Below are positions 11,901-21,500 of a DNA stretch of 64,000 bases, one piece after another. The notes beneath the pieces are model-generated. The model was given only the letters and a program-made list of their open reading frames with translations. It had not been told where the DNA came from and did no database searches. The stretch's first letter is position 1. The number at the start of each line of letters is the position of its first letter. The stretch is from Notospermus geniculatus. Lineage: Eukaryota > Nemertea > Pilidiophora > Heteronemertea > Lineidae. Location of the stretch: the NCBI GenBank assembly GCA_002633025.1, contig NMRB01000531.1:209408-273407 (forward strand). Direction: 5' to 3'. The translations under genes were made by a program, and so were the position numbers.

Positions 11901-12650
11901 GAAGGATCAAGCAACGAACACGGATTACAGCAGTAACGGTAAGTTTCTCAGGGTCTTAATAAAAAATGGAATGTCAGCTTGAAGTTCAGCATCGTGGCCA
12001 AGTTGTGTGGTGAGATTTTGTGTGGAGCTTGCTAGGCCTACAGAAAACGTCAAGGGTAAAAAAAGCCAACAAGTGATCATCATTGGTCATCAGTTTACTC
12101 GACTATTATCACTGCTGCCCACTACATTTCATCGTTTCCATGACGTAGGCCCAGGCCCACATTGTTCTGTGACGTTGCGCGTTTTGCCCACCGGCTTTGC
12201 ATCATCAGCAATGCATTTTGCCCGCCAGCTTTGCGTCATTACGGCGACGTCAGCAATGGCGGACACTGTCAGAGTCACGTCATGGAAACGATGAATTGTC
12301 AGCCTGCAGAGATGTATCGGTACATTTCAGCTATTGTGTTGTAAGGTCATTATCCCTTTCCTTGGTTGTGACATGCGCCTACTTTTGCTAGATCGGGTCA
12401 CATTTGTAAAACACATACTGTACATGTACGACACTCACCTTATGTTACGCTCACAGAATTCTTGTTGTTTCTCTGCTTTACGTCTAAAATATTGTTTCTC
12501 TTCTTTTCAGATGGTACTTTAGACAACCACAGTCTAACCTACCGATCGCTAGACACGTTACGCCGCGAGGAAGCCTACCATCGACGTAGTCCCGTCGTCT
12601 GCCCCGATATTCCACAAGTACACGACTACAGTGACTATAATTTTGACTAA
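2673..12650 (+). CDS. CDON/BOC: CDON/BOC (Ihog)-family Hedgehog co-receptor, 16 exons, 5' end missing
   Basis: This is a single-pass cell-surface receptor of the family that binds Hedgehog ligands together with Patched and acts as a co-receptor. Joined exons: 2673-2975, 3425-3577, 3934-4077, 4233-4517, 4731-4886, 5785-6003, 6109-6381, 6607-7089, 7216-7616, 8347-8566, 8705-9022, 9516-9775, 10361-10469, 11011-11082, 11486-11938, 12511-12650. All junctions have AG/GT sites and compatible phases, mostly phase 1. The reading frame gives about 1,329 residues: five Ig domains, a charged linker, two FnIII domains, a TM helix and a tail of about 345 residues. The last two FnIII domains carry family signatures (FFRVQYREL, GLKPG.T+KFRIAAV, GFYIYYRPFDS, QIRMQCFNSAGVS) matching what I know of BOC/CDON FnIII-2 and -3. 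The membrane-distal FnIII-1 of the vertebrate proteins is not seen. CDON versus BOC cannot be decided. The signal peptide is probably upstream. Confidence 0.9.
3126..3301. mobile_element. Short TIR element, hAT-like (CAGG.GCGGATCCAG ends), copy 1
   Basis: Left end CAGGAGCGGATCCAGA and right end TTGGATCCGCGCCTG are inverted repeats. The flanks both read AATAT (3121-3125 and 3302-3306), a 5-bp TSD. It sits in the intron after Ig exon 1. No ORF. Confidence 0.7.
3425..3577 (+). CDS. CDON/BOC: CDON/BOC exon: Ig domain 2, first half
   Basis: Acceptor CCGTTTCAG and donor GTAAGG give phase 1 to 1. The product contains the first Ig cysteine (AFVPCVPPE) and ends ...IDNEYS. The second cysteine is in the next exon, so this Ig domain is split by an intron, as is Ig 4. 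Confidence 0.8.
3934..4077 (+). CDS. CDON/BOC: CDON/BOC exon: Ig domain 2, second half
   Basis: Acceptor CTTTTCCAG and donor GTGAGT give phase 1 to 1. It supplies the F-strand motif IDQGTYICRAENPVTG with the second Ig cysteine, then the G strand. Confidence 0.85.
4233..4517 (+). CDS. CDON/BOC: CDON/BOC exon: Ig domain 3
   Basis: A complete I-set Ig domain in a single phase 1-1 exon. Cysteines lie in LTLECVMNG and GTYICQAENG, the tryptophan in VVNWEKYGG, and LHLLDVQLQDQG is the E-F region. Donor GTAGGT. Confidence 0.9.
4731..4886 (+). CDS. CDON/BOC: CDON/BOC exon: Ig domain 4, first half
   Basis: Acceptor TCTTCTTCAG and donor GTAAGG; phase 1 to 1. The Ig B-C region is seen: VSFDCQASGEP with the first cysteine, and SWLYNGEPV with the core tryptophan. 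Confidence 0.87.
5785..6003 (+). CDS. CDON/BOC: CDON/BOC exon: Ig domain 4, second half, plus linker
   Basis: Acceptor CTATTTTCAG and donor GTGAGT; phase 1 to 1. The F strand AGFYQCVAQSRIG completes the Ig domain. A basic stretch (VKKRKM) and an extended 30-residue spacer precede Ig 5. Confidence 0.87.
6109..6381 (+). CDS. CDON/BOC: CDON/BOC exon: Ig domain 5
   Basis: A single-exon I-set Ig domain, phase 1-1, beginning DRPSINIGPSNTT. Cysteines lie in TLLCITEG and SGEYVCLASNRVG, the tryptophan in VSWLKDGTPI. Confidence 0.9.
6498..6575 (+). repeat. SINE family C fragment
   Basis: GACAGCACAGGTTTTCTCC and the following GGGTATTCTGG...AATTCGCCAAG match the distal part of the SINE at 35590-35905. 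Lies in the intron between Ig 5 and the linker exon. A weaker trace lies near 4555-4640. Confidence 0.5.
6607..7089 (+). CDS. CDON/BOC: CDON/BOC exon: long charged linker in place of FnIII-1
   Basis: A 161-residue phase 1-1 exon. It starts as a Pro/Asn/Thr-rich spacer with NGT, NTT and NNS N-glycosylation sequons. It ends with a K/R/E/D repeat (about residues 120-160: KNKNKKDR, then RERERDRERARDRERGR). No FnIII core is visible. It lies where vertebrate CDON/BOC carry FnIII-1. The exon is supported by in-frame splice sites (CTTCTTCAG, GTATGT) at both ends. Confidence 0.8.
7216..7616 (+). CDS. CDON/BOC: CDON/BOC exon: FnIII domain equivalent to FnIII-2 and start of next
   Basis: Phase 1 to 0 exon with a complete FnIII domain: tryptophan in MLQWSVSD, then FFRVQYREL, and the tyrosine-corner motif GLKPGATFKFRIAAV. 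It runs on into the A-B strands of the next FnIII (SATQVAIRWK). This is the region most like vertebrate CDON/BOC. Confidence 0.92.
7665..7777 (-). mobile_element. TIR element family 1, truncated copy 2
   Basis: Minus-strand copy of the GTGATCATCATTGGTCATC body with the end TGCTGATCGGGTCA. Its other end is missing. Confidence 0.6.
7783..7983. mobile_element. MITE with 30-bp TIRs (GTGGCGGTCTAGGAAAACCC)
   Basis: GTGGCGGTCTAGGAAAACCC at the left is mirrored by GGGTTTTCCTAGACCGCC at the right. About 200 bp, non-coding, abutting the family-1 TIR copy. The outermost flanks share ATGT. Confidence 0.7.
7989..8281. mobile_element. Short TIR element, hAT-like, copy 2
   Basis: Ends CTGGTGCGGATCCAGG and CTGGATCCGCGCCTG match copy 1 at 3.1 kb and a related copy at 39.3 kb. 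No clean TSD remains. It fills much of the intron between the two FnIII exons. Confidence 0.6.
8347..8566 (+). CDS. CDON/BOC: CDON/BOC exon: membrane-proximal FnIII (Hedgehog-binding type)
   Basis: Phase 0 to 1 exon completing the last FnIII: GFYIYYRPFDSGQEF, LNGLEPDTEYQIRMQCFN, SAGVSKDSN. In vertebrates the membrane-proximal FnIII of CDON/BOC binds Sonic hedgehog with calcium. The GFYIYYRP and QIRMQCFN strings are the strongest family marks in the window. Confidence 0.93.
8705..9022 (+). CDS. CDON/BOC: CDON/BOC exon: stalk and transmembrane helix
   Basis: A juxtamembrane stalk rich in Asn/Arg/Pro (PTPTPTD) is followed by the hydrophobic helix MLLYMVLGIVLGVMMLLLVI and a stop-transfer KQRQQRR. 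Phase 1-1; acceptor ATTTTTCAG, donor GTAAGC. Confidence 0.9.
9516..9775 (+). CDS. CDON/BOC: CDON/BOC exon: cytoplasmic tail 1
   Basis: Cytoplasmic segment rich in Asn-Gly (KKYMNGGFALNG, GIYANGSIHNGY). Phase 1 to 0. The acceptor is TCTTCCAGCAG, so either of two AGs three bases apart keeps the frame (one optional alanine). Confidence 0.85.
9843..10248 (+). mobile_element. TIR element family 1, copy 3, with nested TTAA element
   Basis: Ends GTGACCCACTCCAGCAAAAG and CTTTTGCTGGAGCGGGTCAC are full TIRs. It is interrupted at its internal TTAA by the MITE at 9990-10201. Confidence 0.75.
9990..10201. mobile_element. TTAA-flanked MITE (AAAGGAGCACGGTATTG TIR)
   Basis: TTAA + AGGAGCACGGTATTG at the left is mirrored by CAATACCGTGCTCCT + TTAA at the right. 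The TTAA target duplication suggests piggyBac-type mobilisation (inference). It is nested inside a family-1 TIR element. Confidence 0.75.
10361..10469 (+). CDS. CDON/BOC: CDON/BOC exon: cytoplasmic tail 2
   Basis: Short exon, acceptor TCTTTTTCAG, donor GTAAGG, phase 0 to 1. Product begins SNGELAHNLQEVLTND. It joins in frame to both neighbours. Confidence 0.8.
10739..10917. mobile_element. MITE with CAGTGGAACCTCTC-type ends
   Basis: Left CAGTGGAACCTCTCTATTAA and right CTAAGGGAGGTACTGTAG form imperfect TIRs. About 180 bp, no ORF, in the intron between tail exons 2 and 3. Confidence 0.55.
11011..11082 (+). CDS. CDON/BOC: CDON/BOC exon: cytoplasmic tail 3 (72 bp)
   Basis: Small phase 1-1 exon, acceptor AACTTGCAG, donor GTAATG. 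Product HYQELLHSDPLLIPLDQD is acidic with a dileucine-like LLIPL. Inclusion or skipping both keep the frame. Confidence 0.75.
11486..11938 (+). CDS. CDON/BOC: CDON/BOC exon: cytoplasmic tail 4
   Basis: Phase 1-1 exon of 151 residues rich in His/Tyr/Ser/Pro (YDPYDSVHN, SPPPYDYQ), with a basic cluster VRQKRRRRSRDK near its end. PPPY resembles a WW-domain ligand motif. Acceptor TTTTGCAG, donor GTAAGT. Confidence 0.85.
12070..12402 (+). mobile_element. TIR element family 1, copy 4, with nested MITE
   Basis: The body AAGTGATCATCATTGGTCAT and right end GATCGGGTCAC match the family. It is interrupted by a MITE at about 12126-12293 with TIRs TCATCGTTTCCATGACGT / ACGTCATGGAAACGATGA, bounded by ATT-type flanks. 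Confidence 0.65.
12511..12650 (+). CDS. CDON/BOC: CDON/BOC last coding exon
   Basis: Acceptor CTTCTTTTCAG. The product continues DGTLDNHSLTYRSLDTL and ends ...VHDYSDYNFD followed by TAA at 12648-12650. The acidic aromatic C-terminus is clear. Confidence 0.87.
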
Positions 12651-13761
12651 GCTGGTCTTCGTTGTGGAGAGTTCTTGTTTGTTTCACCAGTTTATTTGGG
12701 AATGGATTTTACCAGATGGTGTTACCAATGACAATGGTAAATGATGTTACCAATTTGCATATTGGTTGCCAAATATGGTAAAGTTTACCAAATATGGTAA
12801 TGGATATTGGAGATGGTAAAACAAGGACTGGAGTCCGTTCATTGTTGGAACAATGAAGCGATGAGGCTTGTTTTTGTGAAATACCACAAACGGCGTGGAC
12901 TATTTCGTTGCTTTTCGATACCAGAAAGTTTAGAAATGTGCTTGGAACGATGAGTGCAATTTAGCGTGGGGCATTGTTGATGGACGACGATGAAGGCATT
13001 GTGAAACACATACTGGTGAAAGAAGATGGCGTTGGACTGGACATCAGTTAAGATCGTCGTGGATGTGAAAAGCTTGTGGCAGCTTGGGCCGGATGAACAA
13101 GATTGTTGCGTATATCGTGTATGAGCAAAAGGCCCAATGATTCGTGCATTTTCTCTCAAATCCTGTTGTTTACGTTTCATGCGGTCGGAAAAAGATCTGT
13201 TATTTGTGCAGGGTTTTATCTGCGGAGAATGAGATTATGAGATAAGTCCACCTCAACTCACCCCAGCGGACGATTCACATCTGTTTTCAGATGTGTAGAT
13301 TTGGGGTCGTTTGAGTGAAACGAAGAAGGTGCAGAGATTTCTAAACAGAACAGGACATCGGCAATATACTGCATAATATCTCATGTGGGACCCTGTGATA
13401 CTTGCCTGCCATACCTAAGAAAAATGGATCTGACCATTTTGATACTGAAAATGACTTGAATGGACTGGATGGATGAGTCCATTATGGTTTTAAAGGTGTG
13501 TTCAGGTGCAATTATGTGACGTTTTCTGGACTTTGTCCTGTGATGCTTCAGATCCGGCTTGTTGTGGTGATGCAACTTTTATGAATGTCTCTTTGCGAAA
13601 ATGACGCGTTTTCTGGACGTTATTGTGTCGTAAAAGTGCGTCATATCGATGTCATAAATAGGTGCCATGCATTGTTAATGCCTAAAAAATCTACCGTTGT
13701 TTTTTTCCGATGAGAAAACGTAGGTTTCAATGATTTTATAGAGATTTTTGCCGTCTTGTGA

Positions 13762-13966
13762 ATCTCATTTGTATAATTTATGTGACATAATGTACTACAA
13801 CCAATGGGAATACAAGTTATTTGGATGGGCAGAACTCATTTGCATAATTTATGTGGCAGATTACAATAAATGGGAGTGCAAGTTCTTGGATGAGCGGAGC
13901 TCATTTGTATAATTTATGTGGCAGAGTGCAACCAATGGGAGCACAAGTTATTTGAACGGGCAGAAT
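13762..13966 (+). repeat. Three-copy tandem repeat, about 67 bp
   Basis: Three units begin CTCATTTG(T/C)ATAATTTATG and contain ACCAATGGGA(A/G).ACAAGTTAT with moderate divergence. Downstream of CDON/BOC, possibly in its 3' UTR. Confidence 0.7.
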
Positions 13967-15274
13967 CGACTTTGTCTGGTGCTCTTTTGACCTTGAAGTT
14001 GAGGGCTGTGTTGACATTTTCAGTGCCATCTTCTGCGACTTAAAGATTGTCTTTTGTTCCAGTTCCAAAACTGTTTGTTTCAATAATGTTCACAATGGGT
14101 TTTTCACGGCCACAAATACAGCCAAGAACCACGCTTTACAAATATGGTGCTGTCACCTGTCGTAACCAATGACAACACTTGGCAACCAGTGTCTGCAGAC
14201 TACAGAGCACCAGGCTGACAAAAACCATCACCAATGTCAAATATAAACCGTAGTTGTATGTTTTTTTATGGTTAGAAGATGTACATATACCTTGGGCGTG
14301 GTGCACATGATTTTTACATGTGCATTGTACATGTTTGTATGGTGGTGGTCTTTGTTTTGGTTGCCCTGGAAACGCCCGTTTTCTTCCCAGAATTCCTTTC
14401 TGTTCTGTGTCAACTCAAGCACAAGTCAACTATGAGCAATAGTGAGTTCTTATCCTTAGGTTTGGTGCGAGACTTCCACGTGTCGGTACATTTTGATGGG
14501 TTGTCATGGGAGAAACTTTGACTTCGTGTAACAGAGAGGGGCTTACTTTGATAGCCCCGGTGGGGGGGGGGGGTTCTTCCTGTACGCCGCATTAGCCATA
14601 AACCATTCAGCGTTGTCTAAATAAGTTACCTATACTGAATATGTCGTATTTGGTAGCGCACATTGCCGTTGGGGCCGTGCAGCGCCATCTTTTATTGTTA
14701 AGTTGTGATATCGAAAAACCATAAATCTTAGACACCATGAGCAATAATGTGTTCACTTGTTAGAAGGCAATACAAACTGTGCATTATTCACACAAATCTG
14801 TGTTCTTTTCAACTTGAAACAAGCATTACTATGGCAATATATGTGCTGACAAACTACACCAGATAAACTGAATATAATATTTGATTTTGTGCTTCTGTGA
14901 TTTTACTTACAGTTGTCAATGTTTCACTTAATATCGCGTGTTGCGACCTAAATGAGGAACGTGCAAAACTATTCCTTGTTTTTCACTGACACGAATTTGG
15001 CTCTGTTCTTAGACCCTGTTGTATGCCTGGTATCAGAAATATATTACTCCCAGAATATATTTCTGCTGGTATGGAGGTTCTTCGCTGACATCATAACGGT
15101 CACGTGACTGCAAAGAATCGGCGATCTTGGCCGTCAAATGGCCGGCGATGACGTCAAAAATGTCATGTCATGTCATTTTGACGTCACCATCTGCGTGTTG
15201 CCGCTATGTTCATGCCGTGATGTCGCTTGACATTTTGACGGCCAATATGCCGGCATCGTGTTGTTAATCCTATA

Positions 15275-15401
15275 GTACCCGTGGCGCATCGTCAGGGAGA
15301 CGGGATGGGTTCTGTGGTACCCGTGGCGCATCGTCAGGGAGACGGGACGGGTTCTGTGGTACCCGTGGCGCATCGTCAGGGACACGGGACGGATTCTGTG
15401 G
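15275..15401 (+). repeat. 42-bp minisatellite, 3 copies
   Basis: Units start at 15275, 15317 and 15359, beginning GTACCCGTGGCGCATCGTCA, with only a few substitutions between them. Confidence 0.85.
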
Positions 15402-15913
15402 TTCATTTCTTCATTGTTTCTGTGGCAGAAACTACAAATTGAGTTGAGCTGAGCTCCTCTGAACTTGGGGGGTGGGGTGGGGAGGGGGGCTGGTGATGGG
15501 GAGGGTGGTTAGGACTCGGGCCTGATCCACTCCAGTCTGGAAGAAGTTAATGACCATGTTGGAAGTTTTTCGCTGACGGGCGATCTTTTTATTAGAAATG
15601 CTCGAATATACCCACAATAGAGGTTTCCCACGTGACGTCATCAAGGCCGCGTTGGCCGTCAAATTGACCACGCGTTTCCTGAAGGAACGTCACGATGACG
15701 CGATGATGTTATTTCGTGTGGTGTCTCATCGCGTCAGGCGGAACGTCAATCCACGTGTAGCACCGTCATTTTGACGGCCAGTCACATGACTTGATGACGT
15801 CAGTGGGATTCCTCTATAGAGAAGGAAGATGATAATTTTTTTCTGCTCAAAGGTGGGCTTTATCATATATGAAATTCATTGATGTTTTTGTACATTTTTA
15901 ACTGTTCTCATTG

Positions 15914-16165
15914 TAGCGTACAATGCGATGCTCCACCGTGACCCAGACGGAGTATAGCGTACAATGCGATGCTCCACCGTGACCTAGACGGAGTATAGTG
16001 TACAATGCGATGCTCCACCGTGACCTAGACGGAGTATAGTGTACAATGCGATGCTCCACCGTGACCTAGACGGAGTATAGCGTACAATGCGATGCTCCAC
16101 CGTGACCTAGACGGAGTATAGCGTACAATGCGATGCTCCACCGTGACCTAGACGGAGTATAGTGT
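15914..16165 (+). repeat. 41-bp minisatellite, 6 copies
   Basis: Six nearly identical 41-bp units containing GTACAATGCGATGCTCCACC, then GTGACC(C/T)AGACGGAGTATAG. Very low divergence indicates recent homogenisation. Confidence 0.9.
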
Positions 16166-17001
16166 ACAAAATGGACGGTCTTTAATTTATAATTTGTCCG
16201 ATGGTACGAGTCGTTCAATTCAGTTTGTAAATATTTTCCTTTCTACTGTATGTTGTGATGAAGTAGTGGCCGAGAAATCTCCTCCGAGGGATTCACTTTG
16301 TTCATTTTCTCAACGGGAACCAATCGTCCACGACGATGTGGCCGACTGGGATTGGAAATGCCAGGGTAGAGCTTGTGCAGTTGCTCATTGTGACGTCACC
16401 TTTGACGGCAGTCCGCCATGCTGATGTTGAGAACAAAGTGCGCCGCGTGTAGATTATGTCATGGTTGAAGTCACACACACTCCACTTGCACTGATGACGA
16501 AAGGTGCCACTTGGTCACTGACATAATTTAACCACAAGATGCCAGATTTGTCTGTGATGACGTCATCTGCACGAGCTCTACGGCCAGAATCATGTCCCGT
16601 CTTGTACTTGAATCCAAACTGGCTCCTTCGGGGGAAAGTCTCAAAGATTATGAAATAAATGTGCACAAAGTTTGAGGAGATTGAGGTATAAAAAGTAGCT
16701 CTTAATGTCGATGTACAATTGTGTCATATTTGGAATAAGTGTATAGTATCAATTTTGTAAAGTAAAGTGTCTTTTGAATCTCCTTGGCAGTTGAATGGAC
16801 AGACAGACAAACAGACAGACAGACAGATAAAATTGGAATGTGATTCAAGGAAATATCTGATTCACTGGATCACACTTTAAATGATGTTGAATTGACGATG
16901 CGGTTGCATCCATCTCTCCCCGGTTTATTTTTCTGTATTGGAGGGTTTAAATCTCTTACATCTAATTTAAGATGTGTGGCACAAAATACTTCCATATTTA
17001 G

Positions 17002-17231
17002 ACCCGTTTCAGGCCAACAGTTGCCCAAACACTCTTTGTTTGGTTTCAGGTCAACAGTTGCCCGAACACTCTTTGGTTTCAGGCCAACAGTTGCCCAAAC
17101 ACTCTTTGTTTGGTTTCAGGCCAACAGTTGCCCAAACACTCTTTGTTTGATTTCAGGCCAACAGTTGCCCAAACACTCTTTGTTTGATTTCAGGCCAACA
17201 GTTGCCCAAACACTCTTTGTTTGGTTTCTTC
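17002..17231 (+). repeat. 37-bp minisatellite, about 6 copies
   Basis: Units contain CAGGCCAACAGTTGCCCAAA and then CACTCTTTGTTTG. One unit is a few bases shorter. No function seen. Confidence 0.85.
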
Positions 17232-18140
17232 TTGAATGAGGACGAAATTCAGATGTAGGCCTACTCATGTACTGGCCATGAACTGTAACATTTGTCCCAC
17301 TGTTGTTAAGTGTCAATGCCTGGATATGGAACTCTTCCATTTTCAAACCTTGGGGGCAGAAGTCTTCACCATGAATCATGGCTGAAATTGCAAGATGTAT
17401 TTGACAATAGGAGACACATAGAGAAACATGTCGATCTGTCTGCCAGCGTTTGGAAAACAATATGGGGAAACACTGACACATGGCAACACTGGCAGACGTT
17501 ACACCAGTACATCACCCTTGATAAAAATGGGAGTCATTCAACGTGTAACAAAAGATGAAGTCTTAATAAACACAGCTCGTGCTGGATGAGAAATTATTTT
17601 CTTGTTTCTTGTCCTTTCATACTTATTTAGAGTGGTGTGAATTAATGTTCGAACAGAGGGAGTTCAGCTTTTCACTAAAGGCAGAATCTTTGTATCGCTC
17701 GCAACTGTAAGATGAAGTTGGATCAGATAGACAATGATATCCTACCTCAATTCCAGCAAAAAACACTTTTGATTAAGTCACTTCATAAGTATTGCAAAAT
17801 ATCAAAATCGTGGGAAATCTCACGAAAATGATAAGTTGAATATCTGCTATGTGCGAATCAATATCAACATTCAAACAGCACCAGATTATACCCCCATTCA
17901 ACATGTTATTGCAAGAGAAAAAAGTCCACAAAATATCCGGACGAAATGTTGATAATAGCAAATCTCATGAAATAGTCAAATTTCGATATTTCACCATTCT
18001 CGTGATATGCAGTATCTGAATTCAGCGAAAACATATCAGACTAGAGGGGTGCATTCTAGGACTGACTCCAAATAATTTTGGAATACCGAAGTGACAAACT
18101 TTGCCTTTAATGAAAAGCTCAATTCCCTCTGTTCGAATAT

Positions 18141-18511
18141 NNNNNNNNNNNNNNNNNNNNNNNNNNNNNNNNNNNNNNNNNNNNNNNNNNNNNNNNNNNN
18201 NNNNNNNNNNNNNNNNNNNNNNNNNNNNNNNNNNNNNNNNNNNNNNNNNNNNNNNNNNNNNNNNNNNNNNNNNNNNNNNNNNNNNNNNNNNNNNNNNNNN
18301 NNNNNNNNNNNNNNNNNNNNNNNNNNNNNNNNNNNNNNNNNNNNNNNNNNNNNNNNNNNNNNNNNNNNNNNNNNNNNNNNNNNNNNNNNNNNNNNNNNNN
18401 NNNNNNNNNNNNNNNNNNNNNNNNNNNNNNNNNNNNNNNNNNNNNNNNNNNNNNNNNNNNNNNNNNNNNNNNNNNNNNNNNNNNNNNNNNNNNNNNNNNN
18501 NNNNNNNNNNN
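18141..18511. other. Assembly gap (371 N)
   Basis: Run of N immediately left of the satellite block. Single Ns also occur at 19829, 20923, 29680 and 58982, all in or beside repeats, and are likely contig joins. Confidence 0.98.
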
Positions 18512-21500
18512 TTCACACGTCCGAATTGGCAGTTTCACACGTCCATTTTGGCAGTTTCACACGTCCGAATTGCAGTTTCACACGTCCACTTTGGCAATTT
18601 CACACGTCGGAATTTTCATCTTCTCACGTCCGAATTTGCAGTTTCACACGTCCGAATTGGCAGTTCAGACGTCCGTCTTCGAAGTTTCACACGACTGAAT
18701 TGGCAGCTTCACACCTCCGAATATGCAGCTTCACTCGTCTGAATTGGCAGTTTCACACGTCCGAATTTGCAGATTCACACGTCCGAATTGGCAGTTTCAC
18801 GCATCCGAAATGGCAGTTCAGACGTTCGACTTGGAAGTTTCACACGTCTGAATGGCAGTTTCACGCGTCCACATTCGCAGTTTCACACGTCCCAATTGGC
18901 AGTTCAGACGTCCGACTTTCAAGCAATTTCAGACGTCCGAATTGTCAGTTTCACACGTCCAAATTGGCAGTTCAAACGTTCGACGTGGAGCTTTCACACG
19001 TCTGAATTGGCAGTTTCAGACGTCCAGTTTCGCAGATTCACACGTCCGAATTGGGAGTTTCACACATCCATTTTGGCAATTTCACACGTCAGAATTTTCA
19101 TCTTCACACGTCCGAATTGGCAGTTCAGACGTCCGACTAGTTTCACACGTCTGAATTGGCAGTTTCAAACGTCCACTTTCGCAGTTTCACACGTCCGAAT
19201 TGGCAGTTCACACGTCCGACTTGGAAGTTTCACACGTCCGAATTGGCAGTTTCACACCTTCGAATAGTCCGACTTCGAAGTTTCACACGTCTGAATTGGC
19301 AGTTTCACACATTCGAATATGCAGCTTCACACGTCCGAATTGGCAGTTCGGACGTTCGACTTGGAAGTTTCACACGTCTGAATTGGCAGTTTCACACCTT
19401 CGAATATGCAGCTTCACACGTCCGAATTGGCAGTTCAGACGTTCGACTTGGAAGTTTCACACGTCTGAATTGGCAGTTTCTCACGTCCACTTTCGCAGTT
19501 TCACACGTCCGAATTGGAAGTTCAGACGTCCGACTTCGAAGTTTCATACGTCTGAATTGGCAGTTTCACACATCCGAATACGCAGCTTCACACGTCTGAA
19601 TTGTCAGTTTCACACGTCCGAAATGGCAGTTTCACACGTCCGAATCGGCAGTTCAGACGTTCACAGTTCAGACGTTCACACATCCATTTTGGAAATTTCA
19701 CACGTCGGAATTGAAGTATCACACATCCACTTTGGCATCTTCACACGTCCGATTTTTCATCTTCACACGTCCGAATTGGCAGTTTCACGCGTCCGAAATG
19801 GCAGTTCAGACGTTCGACTTGGAGGTTTNAGTTTCACACGTCCGAATTGCAGTTTCACACGTCCACTTCGGCAATTTCACACGTCCGAATTTTCATCTTC
19901 ACACGTCCGAATTGGCAGTTTCACACGTCTGAATTGGCAGTTTCACACGTCCGAATTGGCAGTTTCACACGACCGAATTGGAAGTTCAGACGTCCGACTT
20001 CGAAGTTTCACACGTCTGACTTGGCAGTTTAACACATCCGAATATGCAGCTTCATACGTCTGAATTGTCAGTTTCACACGTCCGAAATGGCAGTTTCACA
20101 CGTCCGAATCGGCAGTTCAGACGTTCGACTTGGAAGTTTCACACGTCTGATTCGACAGTTTCACACGTCCACTTTCGCAGTTTCACACGTCCGAATTGGC
20201 AGTTCAGACGTCCGACTTCGAAGTTTCACACGTCTGAATTGGCAGTTTCACACGTCCGAATTGGCAGTTTCACACGTCCGAATTGGAAGTTCAGACGTCC
20301 GACTTCGAAGTTTCACACGTCTGACTTGGCAGATTCAGACGTCCGACTTCGAAGTTTCAAACGTCTGAATTGGCAGTTTCACACCTCCGAATACTCTGCT
20401 TCACACGTCTCAATTGGCAGTTTCACACCTCCGAATTGGCATTTCAGACGTTCGACTTGGAAGTTTCACACGTCTGAATTGGCAGTTTCACACGTCCGAA
20501 TTGGCAGTTTCAGACGTCCACTTTGGCAATTTCACACGACCGAAATGGCAGTTTCACACGTCCCAATTGCAGTTTCACACGTCCACATTGGCAATTTCAC
20601 ACGTCCGAATTTTCATCTTCACACGTCCGAATTGGCAGTTTCACACGTCCGAATTGGAAGTTCAGACGTCCGACTTCGAAGTTTCACACGTCTGACTTGG
20701 CAGTTTAACACATCCGAATATGCAGCTTCACACGTCTGAATTGTCGGTTTCACACGTCCGAAATGGCAGTTTCACACGTCCGAATCGGCAGTTCAGACGT
20801 TCGACTTTGAAGTTTCACACGTCTGATTCGACAGTTTCACACGTCCACTTTCGCAGTTTCACACGTCCGAATTGGCAGTTCAGACGTCCGACGTCGAAGT
20901 TTCACACGTCTGAATTGGCAGTNCACACGTCCGAATTGGCAGTTCAGACGCTCGAACTTGGAAGTTTAACACGTCCGAATTGCAGTTTCACACGTCCACA
21001 TTGGCATCTTCCCAAGTCCGAATTTGCAGCTTCAAACGTCCGAATTGGCAATTTCACACATCCATTTTGGAAATTTCACACGTCCGAATTGGCAGTTCAC
21101 ACGTCCGAATTGGCAGTTTCAGACGTCCATTTCGGCAGTTTCACACGTCCGAATTGGCAGTTCAGACGTCCAACTTCGAAGTTTCACACGTCTGAAATGG
21201 CAGTTTCACACCTCCGAATATGCAGCTTCACACGTCTGAATTGGCAGTTTCACACGTCCGAATTGGCAGTTTCAGACGTCCACATTGGCAATTTCACACG
21301 ACCGAATTGGCAGCTTCACACGTCCGAAATGGCCGTTTCACACGTCCGAATTGGCAGTTCAGCCGTCCGACTTCGAAGTTTGACACGTCTGAATTGGCAG
21401 TTTCACACTTTCGAATATGCAGCTTCACACGTCCGAATTGGCAGTTCAGACGTTCGACTTCGAAGTTTCACACGTCAGAATTGGCAGTTTCACACCTCCG

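Larger units (their letters stand above)
12651..18140 (+). other. Region downstream of CDON/BOC stop: probable 3' UTR and intergenic DNA
   Basis: No convincing coding region was found. Early sequence has degenerate TGGTAA-type repeats (about 12715-12815). Possible AATAAA poly(A) signals occur near 13865, 16651 and 17564, so the 3' UTR end cannot be fixed. Three minisatellites and an ACAG microsatellite (about 16800-16828) lie here, listed separately where distinct. Confidence 0.5.

Noticed and set aside
15170-15410. Possible CRISPR-like array of 42-bp units
   Set aside because: Direct tandem repeats without unique spacers, in an animal genome; a minisatellite.
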